A stretch of 64,000 nucleotides of DNA from positions 186,001-250,000 of the forward strand of contig NZ_SZUU01000003.1 in NCBI RefSeq assembly GCF_019583405.1. The letters run 5' to 3'. Position numbers and translations under genes: made by a program. This document shows positions 26,573 through 36,774 of this stretch, one piece after another. How positions within the stretch are numbered: position 1 is the stretch's first letter; each line of letters opens with the position of its first letter. Origin of the DNA: Bacteroides fragilis. GTDB lineage: Bacteria > Bacteroidota > Bacteroidia > Bacteroidales > Bacteroidaceae. The notes under the pieces were generated by a model. That model saw nothing but the letters and a program-made list of their open reading frames with translations. It had not been told where the DNA came from and ran no database searches.

Positions 26573-28213
26573 ATGAAGAGTTTAAAATATATAGTAGCAT
26601 TGGCATTGGCGGCAGGACTGTTTCAAGCTTGTGATTTAGAGCGCTATCCACTGACAGACTTGTCCGAAGAGACTTTTTGGAATAGCGAATCGAATGCGGA
26701 ACTGGCATTGACTTCTCTTTATAGAGGAAGCCTGACAGACGGCGTAGAGTATAACCCTTCGGATTGGTGGTCCTATCACGGAATGATTATGATGGAGCAT
26801 CTTTCGGATAACGCTTTTGACCGTCGGGGTGAGAACAATCCTTTCTTTAAGATTTCAAGTGGAAACCTGACTGCGGACAATGCTTTTATTAAAAGATATT
26901 GGGAAACGTCTTATAAGCGAATCGGTTATTGTAACCGTTTCCTGGTCGGCATCCAGAATAGCTCGGAATCGGAAAAGAAAACACGGATGATTGCGGAAGC
27001 CCGTTTTCTGCGTGCGACACAGTATTTTTACCTTGCCAGCTATTTCAAAGATGTCCCTTTGGTGGAGAATGTGCTGACGGGTGAAGAAGCCAATAATGTG
27101 ACAAAGACCTCACAGGCCGATATCCTGAAATGGTGTGTAACTGAATTTACAGCAGCTGCGGCCGATTTGCCCCGTTTCTCCGCCATTCCGGCGGGAGAAG
27201 CCGGACGTGCTTGTAAGCAAGCGGCTCTTGCTTTTCTCGGACGTACCTGCATGTTGCAGAAAGACTGGAAAAGTGGAGCAAAGGCTTTCCACGATATTAT
27301 GGAATTGGGAGATAATGCGATAAACGCCAACTATCAGGAACTGTTTTATCCTTCTACCGGAACTTCGAACAAGGAGAATATTTTCTACATCCAGTATCTG
27401 GAAAACTATCTGGGTACCGGTCTGCCGCAGCATGCACTTTCTGCCAAAGACGGAGGCTGGAGCCTGGTCAATCCGGCTGCTGATTTATACGAATCGTATG
27501 AATTTAAGGATGGAACTCCTTTCAGCTATGATGATCCGAGATATGATCCGTCTAATTTAGGAAAGGATCGAGATCCGCGTCTGGATTATACAATCTACTA
27601 TAATGGTGCCATCTTTATGGGTACAGAGTATAAGATGAGTCCTGACTACAGTGCAGCCAAGAAAGAGAAGCTCGATTATACGAGCGAAGCTTCCAGAACC
27701 GGCTTTATGATGAGGAAATATTTTGAAGAATCGACACCTATAAACGATGTACAGAGCGCAAACGGGCTGACTCCGGTTATTCGTTATGCCGAAGTGTTGT
27801 TGGGATATCTGGAATGCTTGGTTGAAGATAATCAAACGATCACTCAGGGAATATTGGATGAGACTATCAATGCAGTGAGAGGACGTGCAAGTGTGAACAT
27901 GCCTCCGGTAACCGAGCTAACTCCCGCAAAGCTTCGTGAGATCGTGCGTCACGAACGCCGTATTGAGTTGGCTATGGAAGGTATCCGTTACTGGGATATC
28001 ATGAGATGGGGAATTGCACACGAAGTATTGTCCCGGAAAATTTGGGGTGCGCCTTACCCGGGTTCGACTCAGTATGTGACTACGACCAAGGAGGTTGACC
28101 CGACAGGAAACTACCGCTGGTATGTGGGCAAACGTGCTTTCCGTAATCCGACGGATTATACATGGCCGATCCCTCAGTCCGAGCAAAATATTAACCCGAA
28201 TTTACGTGACTAA
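26573..28213 (+). CDS. SusD/RagB-like outer-membrane lipoprotein, locus 2
   Basis: 546 residues. Lipoprotein signal ending LAAGLFQAC (Cys near residue 20). N-terminal SusD motif DLERYPLTDLSEETFWNSE, helical TPR-like core (IAEARFLRATQYFYLASYFKDVPLV) and the RagB C-terminal part (IVRHERRIELAMEGIRYWDIMRWG, then WPIPQSEQNINPNL) typical of classical SusD. It starts six bases after the SusC gene and binds the ligand at the cell surface. It is more canonical than the SusD of locus 1. Confidence 0.96.
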   Translation: MKSLKYIVALALAAGLFQACDLERYPLTDLSEETFWNSESNAELALTSLYRGSLTDGVEYNPSDWWSYHGMIMMEHLSDNAFDRRGENNPFFKISSGNLTADNAFIKRYWETSYKRIGYCNRFLVGIQNSSESEKKTRMIAEARFLRATQYFYLASYFKDVPLVENVLTGEEANNVTKTSQADILKWCVTEFTAAAADLPRFSAIPAGEAGRACKQAALAFLGRTCMLQKDWKSGAKAFHDIMELGDNAINANYQELFYPSTGTSNKENIFYIQYLENYLGTGLPQHALSAKDGGWSLVNPAADLYESYEFKDGTPFSYDDPRYDPSNLGKDRDPRLDYTIYYNGAIFMGTEYKMSPDYSAAKKEKLDYTSEASRTGFMMRKYFEESTPINDVQSANGLTPVIRYAEVLLGYLECLVEDNQTITQGILDETINAVRGRASVNMPPVTELTPAKLREIVRHERRIELAMEGIRYWDIMRWGIAHEVLSRKIWGAPYPGSTQYVTTTKEVDPTGNYRWYVGKRAFRNPTDYTWPIPQSEQNINPNLRD

Positions 28214-28229
28214 TTTAATAGTTTAAGAA

Positions 28230-29795
28230 ATGAGACAATATGTATTATTGGCTTGTCTCTCTCCGGTAGCATGCCTGATGGCTGCTACCGGTCAGAAGGG
28301 CGGAAAAGCCAAGCAAAAAATCAATGACCGGCAACTCCCTAATGTCGTGTTTATCTACGCCGACGATCTCGGTTATGGCGACTTGGAGTGTTATGGTGCA
28401 AAGAATGTGCAGACTCCGAATGTAAACCGCTTGGCGGCTGAAGGTATTCGCTTTAACAATGCACATGCTACGGCGGCTACCAGTACTCCTTCGCGTTACT
28501 CTATGCTTACCGGAGAATATGCCTGGCGCCGTCCAGGCACTGATATTGCGGCAGGCAATGCAGGAATGATTATCCGTCCCGAACGCTATACGATGGCCGA
28601 TATGTTTAAGAATGCCGGTTATGCTACGGCGGCTATCGGTAAATGGCATTTGGGGTTGGGCGATAAGGATGGAGAACAGGATTGGAATGCTCCTCTGCCG
28701 ACTGCTTTAGGAGATATAGGTTTTGATTATTCTTATATAATGGCTGCAACAGCCGATCGTGTTCCGTGTGTCTTTATAGAAAATGGTAAAGTGGCCAATT
28801 ATGACCCTTCTGCTCCGATTGAAGTCAGCTATCGTAAGCCGATCGAGGGGGAACCGTTGGGAAAAGATCATCCGGAATTGCTGTTCAATCTGAAATCGAG
28901 CCATGGGCACGATATGGCCATCGTCAATGGTATCGGCCGTATCGGATATATGAAAGGGGGCGGTAAGGCTTTGTGGAAAGATGAAAATATTGCCGATTCA
29001 ATCACTTCACATGCCATCGGCTTCATCCGTGAGCATAAAGACGAACCTTTCTTTATGTATTTTGCTACAAATGATGTACATGTTCCCCGTTTCCCGCACG
29101 ACCGTTTTCGTGGAAAGAACCCGATGGGATTGCGTGGAGATGCCATCGTGCAGTTCGACTGGAGTGTAGGCCAGATCATGGAAACCCTTGATAAACTGGG
29201 ACTATCGGAAAATACGCTTATTATTCTGTCCAGTGACAATGGTCCGGTTGTCGATGACGGCTATCAGGATCGTGCGGAAGAATTGCTGAACGGACATAGC
29301 CCTGCAGGACCGTTGCGTGGTAATAAGTACAGTGCTTTTGAAGGGGGAACTCGTATTCCTGCCATTGTAAGATGGCCGAAGGGAGCTGCTTCACCACAGG
29401 TTTCCAACGCTTTGGTCTCGCAGATCGACTGGTTTGCGTCTTTGGCCTCATTGGTAGGAGCCGGGCTACCGAAGGGAGCGGCACCCGATAGCTTTAACTA
29501 CCTCGATACTTGGTTGGGCAAAAACCAGTCCGATCGGTCTTGGGTGATAGAGCAGGCTTCCAATCATACATTATCAGTCCGCACCAAGGACTGGAAGTAT
29601 ATCGAGCCCAATGACGGGCCGGCCATGATTACTTGGGGACCGAAGATAGAAACCGGTAATTTGAGTACACCGCAGTTATACTACGTGGTAGACGATGTGG
29701 CAGAACAGAAAAATGTAGCTTCTCTCCATCCGGATCTGGTTTTTGAACTCCAGAATATATTGAGACATGTCCGGATGAAAAACCTGAAGCCCTAA
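28230..29795 (+). CDS. Sulfatase (Ser-type), first of two
   Basis: 521 residues with an N-terminal signal peptide (LLACLSPVACLMA, perhaps lipidated). Arylsulfatase fold: metal-binding DD at 45-46 (YADDLGYGDL), catalytic signature S85-T-P-S-R-Y-S-M-L-T-G, GKWHLG near 138-143, and SSDNGPV later. The catalytic residue is serine, which must be oxidised to formylglycine by an anaerobic sulfatase-maturating enzyme, encoded elsewhere. It removes sulfate esters, probably from a glycan imported by the SusC/SusD pair encoded just upstream (17-base gap). The glycan cannot be named from sequence alone. Confidence 0.94.
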   Translation: MRQYVLLACLSPVACLMAATGQKGGKAKQKINDRQLPNVVFIYADDLGYGDLECYGAKNVQTPNVNRLAAEGIRFNNAHATAATSTPSRYSMLTGEYAWRRPGTDIAAGNAGMIIRPERYTMADMFKNAGYATAAIGKWHLGLGDKDGEQDWNAPLPTALGDIGFDYSYIMAATADRVPCVFIENGKVANYDPSAPIEVSYRKPIEGEPLGKDHPELLFNLKSSHGHDMAIVNGIGRIGYMKGGGKALWKDENIADSITSHAIGFIREHKDEPFFMYFATNDVHVPRFPHDRFRGKNPMGLRGDAIVQFDWSVGQIMETLDKLGLSENTLIILSSDNGPVVDDGYQDRAEELLNGHSPAGPLRGNKYSAFEGGTRIPAIVRWPKGAASPQVSNALVSQIDWFASLASLVGAGLPKGAAPDSFNYLDTWLGKNQSDRSWVIEQASNHTLSVRTKDWKYIEPNDGPAMITWGPKIETGNLSTPQLYYVVDDVAEQKNVASLHPDLVFELQNILRHVRMKNLKP

Positions 29796-29820
29796 ATAAA
29801 ATAGCCGCTGAGGCATTGAA

Positions 29821-29855
29821 GAGAGTGTGTTGAAATGACACACTCTCGTTTTTTT
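29821..29855 (+). terminator. Intrinsic terminator after the first sulfatase
   Basis: GAGAGTGTGT (29821-29830) pairs with ACACACTCTC (29838-29847) and is followed by GTTTTTTT. Confidence 0.9.
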
Positions 29856-29911
29856 AGGGATACCGTTTCGATTTAATCTCACTATTTTCGTACCTGAATA
29901 AGATTGTTGGC

Positions 29912-29919
29912 TATCTTTG
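29912..29919 (+). promoter_or_regulatory. Promoter -7 box of the second sulfatase
   Basis: TATCTTTG. It lies downstream of an in-frame ATG at 29904, so translation must start later (29955 or 29985). With the terminator at 29821-29855 it makes this sulfatase a separate unit. Confidence 0.65.
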
Positions 29920-29954
29920 TATCCGGATCTGACAGACCTTATTGGAAATTACTC

Positions 29955-31526
29955 ATGAACAAAATTGATATGACAAACGAACGAATGAAATTGCTGAACT
30001 GCACATTAGGATTAGTGGCAGGAGCGTCTTTGCCGGTAAGTGCCTTAGCCGCACCCCAGCCTGCCCAGGAACAAACAGAGAAACGCCCCAACATCATCCT
30101 GATTGTCGCCGATGACTTGGGATACGGAGATTTAAGTTGTTATGGCGCACACCGGATTCAAACTCCGGGTATGGACCGTATAGCCAACGAAGGTATTCGG
30201 TTTACGCAGGGATTTTGTACTGCGGCCACATCTACCCCCAGCCGCTATTCGGTGATGACCGGAAAATATCCCTGGAGCAATGTGGACGCTAAAATCTTAC
30301 CGGGTAATGCCGCATTGATTATTGATACTCAAAAAATAACGTTGCCTAAATTAATGAAGCAGGCAGGATATACTACCGGTTCTGTCGGAAAATGGCACAT
30401 CGGCCTCGGAGATGGACATGTAGACTGGAATAAGGAGGTGCATCCCGGAGCCGCTGAGATCGGTTACGACTATTCGTTTATTCAGGCAGCAACCAATGAT
30501 CGCGTTCCTTGCGTCTTTCTGGAAAATGGAAGAGTTGTCGGATTGGACCCGAATGACCCTCTTTATGTGGATTACCGGAAAAACTTCCCCGGCGAACCTA
30601 CCGGTAAAGAGAACCCCGAATTGCTGCGCATGCATCCCAGTGTGGGACATGCAGGCTCTATTGTGAATGGAGTTCCCCGTATTGGTTTCCAGAAGGGCGG
30701 GAAGGCTGCACAATGGAAAGATGAAGAAATGGCAGGATTATTCTTGGACAAGGCCAAACAGTTTGTAGATGACAATAAAGACAAACCTTTCTTCTTTTAT
30801 TACGGACTTCACCAACCGCATGTACCTCGCGTTCCCAACGAACGTTTTGTAGGAAAGTCGGGCATGGGTCCCCGTGGTGATGTGATTCTGGAGGCAGACT
30901 GGTGTGTCGATCAGTTCCTGAAAGAGTTGGATAAGCTGGGATTGGCGGAGAATACCATTGTGATCCTGACAAGTGATAATGGTCCGGTGCTCGATGATGG
31001 TTATCAAGATGATGCGGTAGAGTTGGTGGGTGATCACAAAATAGCCGGTCCGTTGAGAGGGGGTAAAACAAGTATGTTCGACGGAGGTACCCGTATACCA
31101 TTCATGCTTCGTTGGCCTGCAAAGGTGAAACCTCAGGTGTCAGATGTATTTGTCTGTCAGATGGACCTATTGGCCTCGTTTGCTTCTCTTTTGGGACAGA
31201 CTTATCCGGACAAGGTAGATAGCGAAAACACACTCGATGCTTTTCTGGGCAAGAGTAAAAAAGGGCGTAAAGAGTTGGTTATTGAGGGAATGTTCAATTA
31301 TGCCTATCGTCAGGGAGATTGGGCGCTGATTCCTCCATATTACAATCCTTATAGCAAGGAAGACGGTGACTTTATCGGTTTGGGTTACGGTTATAAGTTG
31401 TATAACTTGAAGTCGGACATCGGTCAACAAAAGAATCTGGCCGAGAAGTATCCTAAAAAGTTGGGTGAACTGATCAATCGTTTTGAGTATCTGAAAGCTC
31501 ACTCCGACAAAGTGACGAGATTTTGA
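29955..31526 (+). CDS. Sulfatase (Ser-type), second of two
   Basis: 523 residues from 29955; an ATG at 29985 would give a cleaner signal peptide (MKLLNCTLGLVAGASLPVSA). Paralogue of the preceding sulfatase, with the same order: VADDLGYGDLSCYG, catalytic S-T-P-S-R-Y-S-V-M-T-G, GKWHIGLG, TSDNGPVLDDGYQ. Serine again at the catalytic position, so activation by formylglycine formation is needed. It has its own promoter box and lies after a terminator, so unlike the first sulfatase it may be expressed without the Sus operon. The two enzymes may remove sulfate from different positions of one glycan. Confidence 0.93.
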   Translation: MNKIDMTNERMKLLNCTLGLVAGASLPVSALAAPQPAQEQTEKRPNIILIVADDLGYGDLSCYGAHRIQTPGMDRIANEGIRFTQGFCTAATSTPSRYSVMTGKYPWSNVDAKILPGNAALIIDTQKITLPKLMKQAGYTTGSVGKWHIGLGDGHVDWNKEVHPGAAEIGYDYSFIQAATNDRVPCVFLENGRVVGLDPNDPLYVDYRKNFPGEPTGKENPELLRMHPSVGHAGSIVNGVPRIGFQKGGKAAQWKDEEMAGLFLDKAKQFVDDNKDKPFFFYYGLHQPHVPRVPNERFVGKSGMGPRGDVILEADWCVDQFLKELDKLGLAENTIVILTSDNGPVLDDGYQDDAVELVGDHKIAGPLRGGKTSMFDGGTRIPFMLRWPAKVKPQVSDVFVCQMDLLASFASLLGQTYPDKVDSENTLDAFLGKSKKGRKELVIEGMFNYAYRQGDWALIPPYYNPYSKEDGDFIGLGYGYKLYNLKSDIGQQKNLAEKYPKKLGELINRFEYLKAHSDKVTRF

Positions 31527-31545
31527 TTATACAAACTGTATATCA

Positions 31546-31582
31546 AAAAGAGGCTATCCGAATCTTTCGGATGGCCTCTTTT
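31546..31582. terminator. Bidirectional terminator
   Basis: AAAAAGAGGCTATCCGAA (from 31546) pairs with TTCGGATGGCCTCTTTT (to 31582), with A-run on the left and T-run on the right. Serves the sulfatase and the convergent gene at 31607-32053. Confidence 0.88.
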
Positions 31583-31606
31583 ACTATATAATGAAAAAAA
31601 AGAGGA

Positions 31607-32053
31607 TTATTTCTCCAACAGGTCTTTCAGGAAGTCGTCCAATTCTTTGTCCAGTCCTTTCAATAGTTCATCGTTCACCAACAGTGTGTCGTCGTCTACG
31701 AGCAAAAGCTCTGAGATCGTCTCTTTGTCTTCGTCTACCAATACAAAGGAGTAGGGCTTGAGGATAGTTAGCTTATCGAAGCTTCCGTTCTCTTTCATGC
31801 GGCAAAGCACGGTACGGAAAATTCTTTCAGCATCTCCGTAAAAGTCGTCCCCTTCGTAGGCTGTCCATTCATCGATGGTTACACTGGATAATTCTTCATC
31901 TTCATCGTCATAGATAAAGAGTTCACCGGAATTTTGATTCGGTTGAATATGGATATCTGTGACGATGGTCTGTTCGCATCCACAGGTATATTTGTTGATT
32001 GCTTTTTGAATCGCAGATTCGATAATGGCTTGTGATTGCTGACTAAGTTTCAT
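31607..32053 (-). CDS. Conserved acidic hypothetical protein
   Basis: 148 residues, very acidic, no signal peptide or membrane segment, so cytoplasmic. It has a CGC pair (TCGCEQ, residues 23-27) in an otherwise Cys-poor chain, an aromatic/acidic middle (TIDEWTAYEGDDFYGDAERIF) and a C-terminal helix rich in Leu, Asp and Lys. I do not recognise the family. It is alone in its unit, with its own promoter box and a terminator on the far side. Function unknown. Confidence 0.75.
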   Translation of the reverse strand: MKLSQQSQAIIESAIQKAINKYTCGCEQTIVTDIHIQPNQNSGELFIYDDEDEELSSVTIDEWTAYEGDDFYGDAERIFRTVLCRMKENGSFDKLTILKPYSFVLVDEDKETISELLLVDDDTLLVNDELLKGLDKELDDFLKDLLEK

Positions 32054-32078
32054 ATCTTTTAGCTCTTTTTATTTAGCT

Positions 32079-32086
32079 CAAAGGTA
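32079..32086 (-). promoter_or_regulatory. Promoter -7 box of the acidic hypothetical gene
   Basis: Reads TACCTTTG on the minus strand, 26 bases before the start codon at 32053. Confidence 0.65.
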
Positions 32087-32117
32087 TAAAAAAAATAAGA
32101 ACCCTTGCATGATTTCT

Positions 32118-33218
32118 TTAAAAATCCTCATTAAATCTACTCATTTGGCCTTTTAATTTGCCCAATCCGTTGCTCCTTTCCTTTAATTCATTCACATAAA
32201 GGCTGGTCAGGTAGTAGTTGGGGATTTCGCTCAAGTCTATATCGTTTCTCTTCAACGTGTCGATTTTGTCTATTTTACGGGCCAGTTCTTGTGCAGTGAC
32301 AGCCCATTTGTGTGCTTCTTCCACACTGTCTTTCATCTCGTAATATAGGGCCAAGTTGAAGGCTGCACGCATTTTCTTTTTATCGTTCTTGGTTGCTTTA
32401 AAAGCCTGTTCCCACAGTTTGGATGCTTTCTCCCATTCGTTTTCTTTCACATAAACGGCAGCGTCGCGCATAGCTACGGAGCCATTGATGAAATAATATC
32501 GATTGGCCGTTTTCCAGTAAGGTAATATTCTGTTTACCGGCACGGAACCGGCAAATTCAGAAGCTTCGCGTATCATTTGTTTTTCATCCGGCAGGCGCGA
32601 GCGGACAAACCCTTCGGTATTTCCATATTCTTCCCAAAAAATGCTGTCATGGGTGTTGATGGTTACCATCGGGCTTTTTCGTCCCGGCAGATAGATTTTC
32701 AGCGTTGGGTAAACCTTCGTATCCAATGTGCCGTAATAAGTATTCCATTCGGGGATGTAACTGAGAACCCGTGTCGATTTCATCTGCAGGTTTTCCAGTG
32801 AGATGATGCAATCCACGTCCAGAAACTGTGCCAAGGTCTGAACTTCCTCTTGGCTGAGAGTCGATTCACGGGGTGTGAAATCACGTGCACGCAGGGCCGA
32901 ATCGCAGATTACGACTTCATTGAAATAGTTCTGTTCGGCAATAGCTTGGGCCAATGCTTCGGTAGTGAGTGAGGGTTGTCCTTCGTGATAGGCTACTGCA
33001 CGGCTGAGTTCATTCTTATTTTTTATTGTATTATCCTTGGGTGGTAAGGTGTTATCCGGAGTGTCGCTCACATTGTTTACGACTGCCACCCGTTTCAGTT
33101 CGTTAGGAAAACTGATCTCTGCGGGGAGCATATAATCGATGGAAAGTTGCTCAACAGTCTGGCAGGAACTGAAAGACGCGAGGAGCAATACGAACAGTAT
33201 ATACGGATATTTTGTCAT
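32118..33218 (-). CDS. DUF6340-type lipoprotein with TPR-like repeats
   Basis: 366 residues. Lipoprotein signal peptide ending LLASFSSC (Cys at 19). The first half (RVAVVNNVSDTP, then VDCIISLENLQMKS, then WNTYYGTLDTKVYPTLKIYLPG) fits what I recall of DUF6340, a Bacteroidota envelope lipoprotein family. The second half has helical repeats (VKENEWEKASKLWEQAF, AAFNLALYYEMKDSVEEAHKWA) of TPR type. Likely on the periplasmic side of a membrane. The function is unknown. It has its own promoter box (33254-33247, minus). Confidence 0.75.
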   Translation of the reverse strand: MTKYPYILFVLLLASFSSCQTVEQLSIDYMLPAEISFPNELKRVAVVNNVSDTPDNTLPPKDNTIKNKNELSRAVAYHEGQPSLTTEALAQAIAEQNYFNEVVICDSALRARDFTPRESTLSQEEVQTLAQFLDVDCIISLENLQMKSTRVLSYIPEWNTYYGTLDTKVYPTLKIYLPGRKSPMVTINTHDSIFWEEYGNTEGFVRSRLPDEKQMIREASEFAGSVPVNRILPYWKTANRYYFINGSVAMRDAAVYVKENEWEKASKLWEQAFKATKNDKKKMRAAFNLALYYEMKDSVEEAHKWAVTAQELARKIDKIDTLKRNDIDLSEIPNYYLTSLYVNELKERSNGLGKLKGQMSRFNEDF

Positions 33219-33246
33219 AGCCTGTTTTTTTACTTTTCTAAAAGAA

Positions 33247-33254
33247 CAAAAATA
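33247..33254 (-). promoter_or_regulatory. Promoter -7 box of the DUF6340-type gene
   Basis: Reads TATTTTTG on the minus strand, 29 bases before the start codon. Confidence 0.55.
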
Positions 33255-33273
33255 CGATTTTGGTTGAATATAG

Positions 33274-33310
33274 AAAAGCCTCGAACAGTTTTTAACTGTT
33301 CGAGGCTTTT
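33274..33310 (-). terminator. Terminator of secA
   Basis: A 17-bp perfect stem, AAAAGCCTCGAACAGTT with AACTGTTCGAGGCTTTT, around TTT, directly downstream of the secA stop codon on the minus strand. Confidence 0.9.
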
Positions 33311-33337
33311 ATTAAGGAGTTGTAAGCTCTTTGTTAC

Positions 33338-36300
33338 TTAGCTGTTCCGTCCGTGGCAGTTTTTGTACTTCTTTCCACTTCCGCACGGACAAGGATCATT
33401 GCGACCCACTGTTTTTTCAGCGCGGATCGGTTCGCGTTTTATGGCTTCGCGAGTATCCTGCTGGGCAGCGGCCTGCTGATTCGGATCATTCAGGTCTTGT
33501 TTTTGTTCGCGATATTTGCTCATGTCCTGGCGTTGTTCAGGAGCTGCCTGACGTACTTCTACGCGTCTGGCCGCTTCTTGCTGTTCTTCTGTAGGCTCGG
33601 CTACGGGAATCTGGCCGCGCATCAGGATAGACACCGTCTGGTTATTGATCTTGTTTACCATGTTGTCAAACAGAGTCACAGATTCCAGTTTGTAGATCAA
33701 CAGCGGGTCTTTCTGTTCATAACTTGCATTCTGTACCGAGTGTTTCAGTTCATCCAGTTCGCGTAAATTTTCTTTCCAGGATTCGTCAATGACATGAAGA
33801 AGAATTGATTTTTCAAATGATTTCACTACTTCTTTCGATTCGCTTTCGTAAGCAGCTTTCAGATTGCAAGAGATATTGTACATACGTTTTCCGTCCGTGA
33901 TCGGAATCAGGATGTTTTCGTACATATGTCCTTGGTTCTCGTACACTTGCTTGATCACCGGATTGGCTATCTGTGCCAGACGTTCTGTCTTGCGCTTGAA
34001 GTTAGCCATTGCCACATCGAATGTTTTATCTGCCAGTTTATCCTTTTTCTCGTTGCGGAACTCTTCTTCTGTGAAAGGAACCTCCATTGCGAGCGTTTGG
34101 AGCAAGTCCAGCTTACATTCTTCGTAGTCTGCATTGTTCTCGATAGCGGCGGCACAACGGTCCCAAATCATATTAACGATATCCATTCCGATACGTTCAC
34201 CCATCAGCGCATGGCGGCGTTTGGTATAAACAACCGTACGTTGCTTATTCATTACATCGTCATACTCCAACAGACGTTTACGGATACCGAAGTTGTTTTC
34301 TTCTACCTTTTTCTGTGCACGCTCGATGGAGTTGGAGATCATCTTGTGCTCGATCATTTCACCTTCCTGGAATCCCAGTTTATCCATCACGCTGGCGATA
34401 CGGTCGGAAGAGAAGAGGCGCATCAGGTCGTCCTCGAGTGAAACGAAGAAGACAGATGAACCCGGGTCACCCTGACGTCCTGCACGTCCGCGCAACTGAC
34501 GGTCTACACGACGTGACTCGTGACGTTCGGTACCGATGATTGCCAAACCGCCTGCTGCTTTTACTTCAGGACTCAGCTTGATGTCCGTACCACGACCGGC
34601 CATGTTTGTAGCAATGGTTACCGTACCGCTCAAACCTGCTTTAGCAACGATGTCTGCCTCCCTCTGGTGAAGTTTCGCATTCAATACGTTGTGTTCGATC
34701 TTGCGCATGGTCAGCATCTTGCTCAGCATCTCGGAGATTTCTACCGAAGTAGTACCCACCAATACCGGGCGTCCTGCCTGTACCAGTTGTTCTATTTCTT
34801 CGATTACGGCTTTATACTTTTCGCGTTTTGTTTTATAAACGCGGTCATTCATGTCTTTGCGGGCAATCGGTCGATTGGTCGGAATCACGACTACATCCAG
34901 TTTGTAAATGTCCCACAACTCACCGGCTTCTGTTTCGGCCGTACCAGTCATACCCGAGAGTTTATGATACATACGGAAGTAGTTCTGCAGAGTGATGGTG
35001 GCAAAAGTTTGTGTGGCAGCTTCTACTTTCACACCTTCCTTCGCTTCGATGGCCTGATGCAGTCCGTCTGAGTAACGGCGGCCTTCCATGATACGTCCTG
35101 TTTGTTCGTCAACGATCTTCACTTGTCCGTCGATTACCACATACTCATCATCCTTTTCGAACATGGTGTATGCCTTCAGCAACTGGTTGATGGTGTGTAC
35201 ACGTTCTGACTTGATGGCATAGTTGGTCAGCAAGGCATCTTTCTTTTCAAGCTTTTGTTCGTCGCTCAATCCATGTTCGTTTTCCAATTCCGAAAGTTGG
35301 GCGGCTATGTCCGGCAATACGAATAAAGTCGGATCTTCCGAGTTACCGGTGATCAGGTCTACACCTTTATCTGTCAGATCTACGCTGTTCAACTTTTCGT
35401 CAATCACGAAGTACAATGGATCTGTTGCTTCATGCATGCGTTTGTTGTTTTGCTCCATGTAGATCTCTTCCGTTTTCAGCATACCGGCTTTGATTCCCTG
35501 TTCACTGAGGAATTTGATCAATGCCTTATTTTTAGGCAGTGCTTTGTGGCTGCGGAACAGAGCGAGAAATCCTTCTTCCACCTCTTTCTTATCATTTGAG
35601 TTGATAAGTCTCTTAGCCTCCGATAAGTATTTAGTTGCTAACTCTTTCTGTTTTTCCACAAGGCGTTCTACCAATGGGCGGAGTTGCTCAAAGAGCTGGT
35701 CTTCGCCTTTGGGCACGGGGCCTGAAATAATCAACGGGGTACGGGCATCGTCAATCAATACTGAGTCCACCTCGTCGACGATGGCATAGTTGTGCTGGCG
35801 CTGTACAAGGTCTTTCGGGCTGATAGCCATATTATCACGCAGATAGTCGAAACCGAATTCATTGTTCGTTCCGAAAGTGATGTCTGCCAAATAAGCCTGG
35901 CGGCGTGCGTCAGAGTTGGGTTGGTGACGGTCGATGCAGTCCACGCTGAGTCCGTGGAACATATAAAGCGGTCCCATCCATTCGGAGTCACGTTTAGCCA
36001 GATAGTCGTTCACGGTTACTACATGTACGCCGTTTCCGGTCAGGGCATTCAGGAATACGGGAAGCGTAGCTACAAGAGTCTTACCTTCACCGGTCGCCAT
36101 TTCGGCAATTTTCCCTTTGTGCAGTACTACACCGCCAAACAACTGTACGTCGTAGTGAACCATGTTCCATACCGTGTCATTTCCACCGGCATTCCAATGA
36201 TTCTGCCAGATGGCTTTGTCACCTTCGATGCGCACGAAGTCTTTGGTAGCCGCCAGGGTGCGGTCGAAATCTGTAGCTGTAACTACTATTTCTTCGTTTT

Positions 36301-36667
36301 CAGAGAAACGTTTGGCAGATTCTTTCACGATGGAGAAAGCTACCGGCAATACTTCGTCAAGTGCTTTTTCGTATATCTCTAATATTTCTTTTTCAATTTT
36401 GTCGATCTGAGCGAATACTTCTTCGCGGTCTTCCAGTTCCACGCTTTCGATGCCTGCTCTGAGTTCGTCAGCTTTAGCACGTTCTTTGCTTGCCGAGTTG
36501 CGGATGTATTCTTTAAGTTCCTCTGTTTTTGCACGGAGGCCGTCATTGTCAAGCTTAGCAACCTCTGGGTAAGCGGCTTTGATCTTGTCTACCCAGGGTT
36601 GAATTTCTTTCATGTCTCGTGTGGATTTGTTTCCGAAAATCGAGCTTAAAAATTCATTAAATCCCAT
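33338..36667 (-). CDS. secA: Protein translocase ATPase SecA
   Basis: 1109 residues, the long form typical of Bacteroidota. Walker A in [17 protein letters not shown]-like box [15 protein letters not shown], the preprotein cross-linking region, helicase motif [17 protein letters not shown] and [16 protein letters not shown]. The C-terminus carries the zinc-binding SEC-C tail ([17 protein letters not shown]) that contacts SecB or ribosomes. SecA drives proteins through SecYEG; the SecG gene is also in this window (53549). Single gene with its own promoter and terminator. Confidence 0.98.
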   Translation of the reverse strand: MGFNEFLSSIFGNKSTRDMKEIQPWVDKIKAAYPEVAKLDNDGLRAKTEELKEYIRNSASKERAKADELRAGIESVELEDREEVFAQIDKIEKEILEIYEKALDEVLPVAFSIVKESAKRFSENEEIVVTATDFDRTLAATKDFVRIEGDKAIWQNHWNAGGNDTVWNMVHYDVQLFGGVVLHKGKIAEMATGEGKTLVATLPVFLNALTGNGVHVVTVNDYLAKRDSEWMGPLYMFHGLSVDCIDRHQPNSDARRQAYLADITFGTNNEFGFDYLRDNMAISPKDLVQRQHNYAIVDEVDSVLIDDARTPLIISGPVPKGEDQLFEQLRPLVERLVEKQKELATKYLSEAKRLINSNDKKEVEEGFLALFRSHKALPKNKALIKFLSEQGIKAGMLKTEEIYMEQNNKRMHEATDPLYFVIDEKLNSVDLTDKGVDLITGNSEDPTLFVLPDIAAQLSELENEHGLSDEQKLEKKDALLTNYAIKSERVHTINQLLKAYTMFEKDDEYVVIDGQVKIVDEQTGRIMEGRRYSDGLHQAIEAKEGVKVEAATQTFATITLQNYFRMYHKLSGMTGTAETEAGELWDIYKLDVVVIPTNRPIARKDMNDRVYKTKREKYKAVIEEIEQLVQAGRPVLVGTTSVEISEMLSKMLTMRKIEHNVLNAKLHQREADIVAKAGLSGTVTIATNMAGRGTDIKLSPEVKAAGGLAIIGTERHESRRVDRQLRGRAGRQGDPGSSVFFVSLEDDLMRLFSSDRIASVMDKLGFQEGEMIEHKMISNSIERAQKKVEENNFGIRKRLLEYDDVMNKQRTVVYTKRRHALMGERIGMDIVNMIWDRCAAAIENNADYEECKLDLLQTLAMEVPFTEEEFRNEKKDKLADKTFDVAMANFKRKTERLAQIANPVIKQVYENQGHMYENILIPITDGKRMYNISCNLKAAYESESKEVVKSFEKSILLHVIDESWKENLRELDELKHSVQNASYEQKDPLLIYKLESVTLFDNMVNKINNQTVSILMRGQIPVAEPTEEQQEAARRVEVRQAAPEQRQDMSKYREQKQDLNDPNQQAAAQQDTREAIKREPIRAEKTVGRNDPCPCGSGKKYKNCHGRNS

Positions 36668-36712
36668 TATCTATTATTTATGTTTATTATTTACTAAATT
36701 GATTCAACTGCG

Positions 36713-36720
36713 CAAAGTTA
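36713..36720 (-). promoter_or_regulatory. Promoter -7 box of secA
   Basis: Reads TAACTTTG on the minus strand, giving a leader of about 40 bases before the secA start. Confidence 0.65.
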
Positions 36721-36774
36721 CATTAAAATGCTGATTTATTTGCGCTTTGCACACTGTTTTTTGTGTGGAAAGTG

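Noticed and set aside
33353..36410. Several plus-strand open frames opposite secA
   Set aside because: Complementary shadows of a strongly conserved gene with biased codons; no independent start signals.
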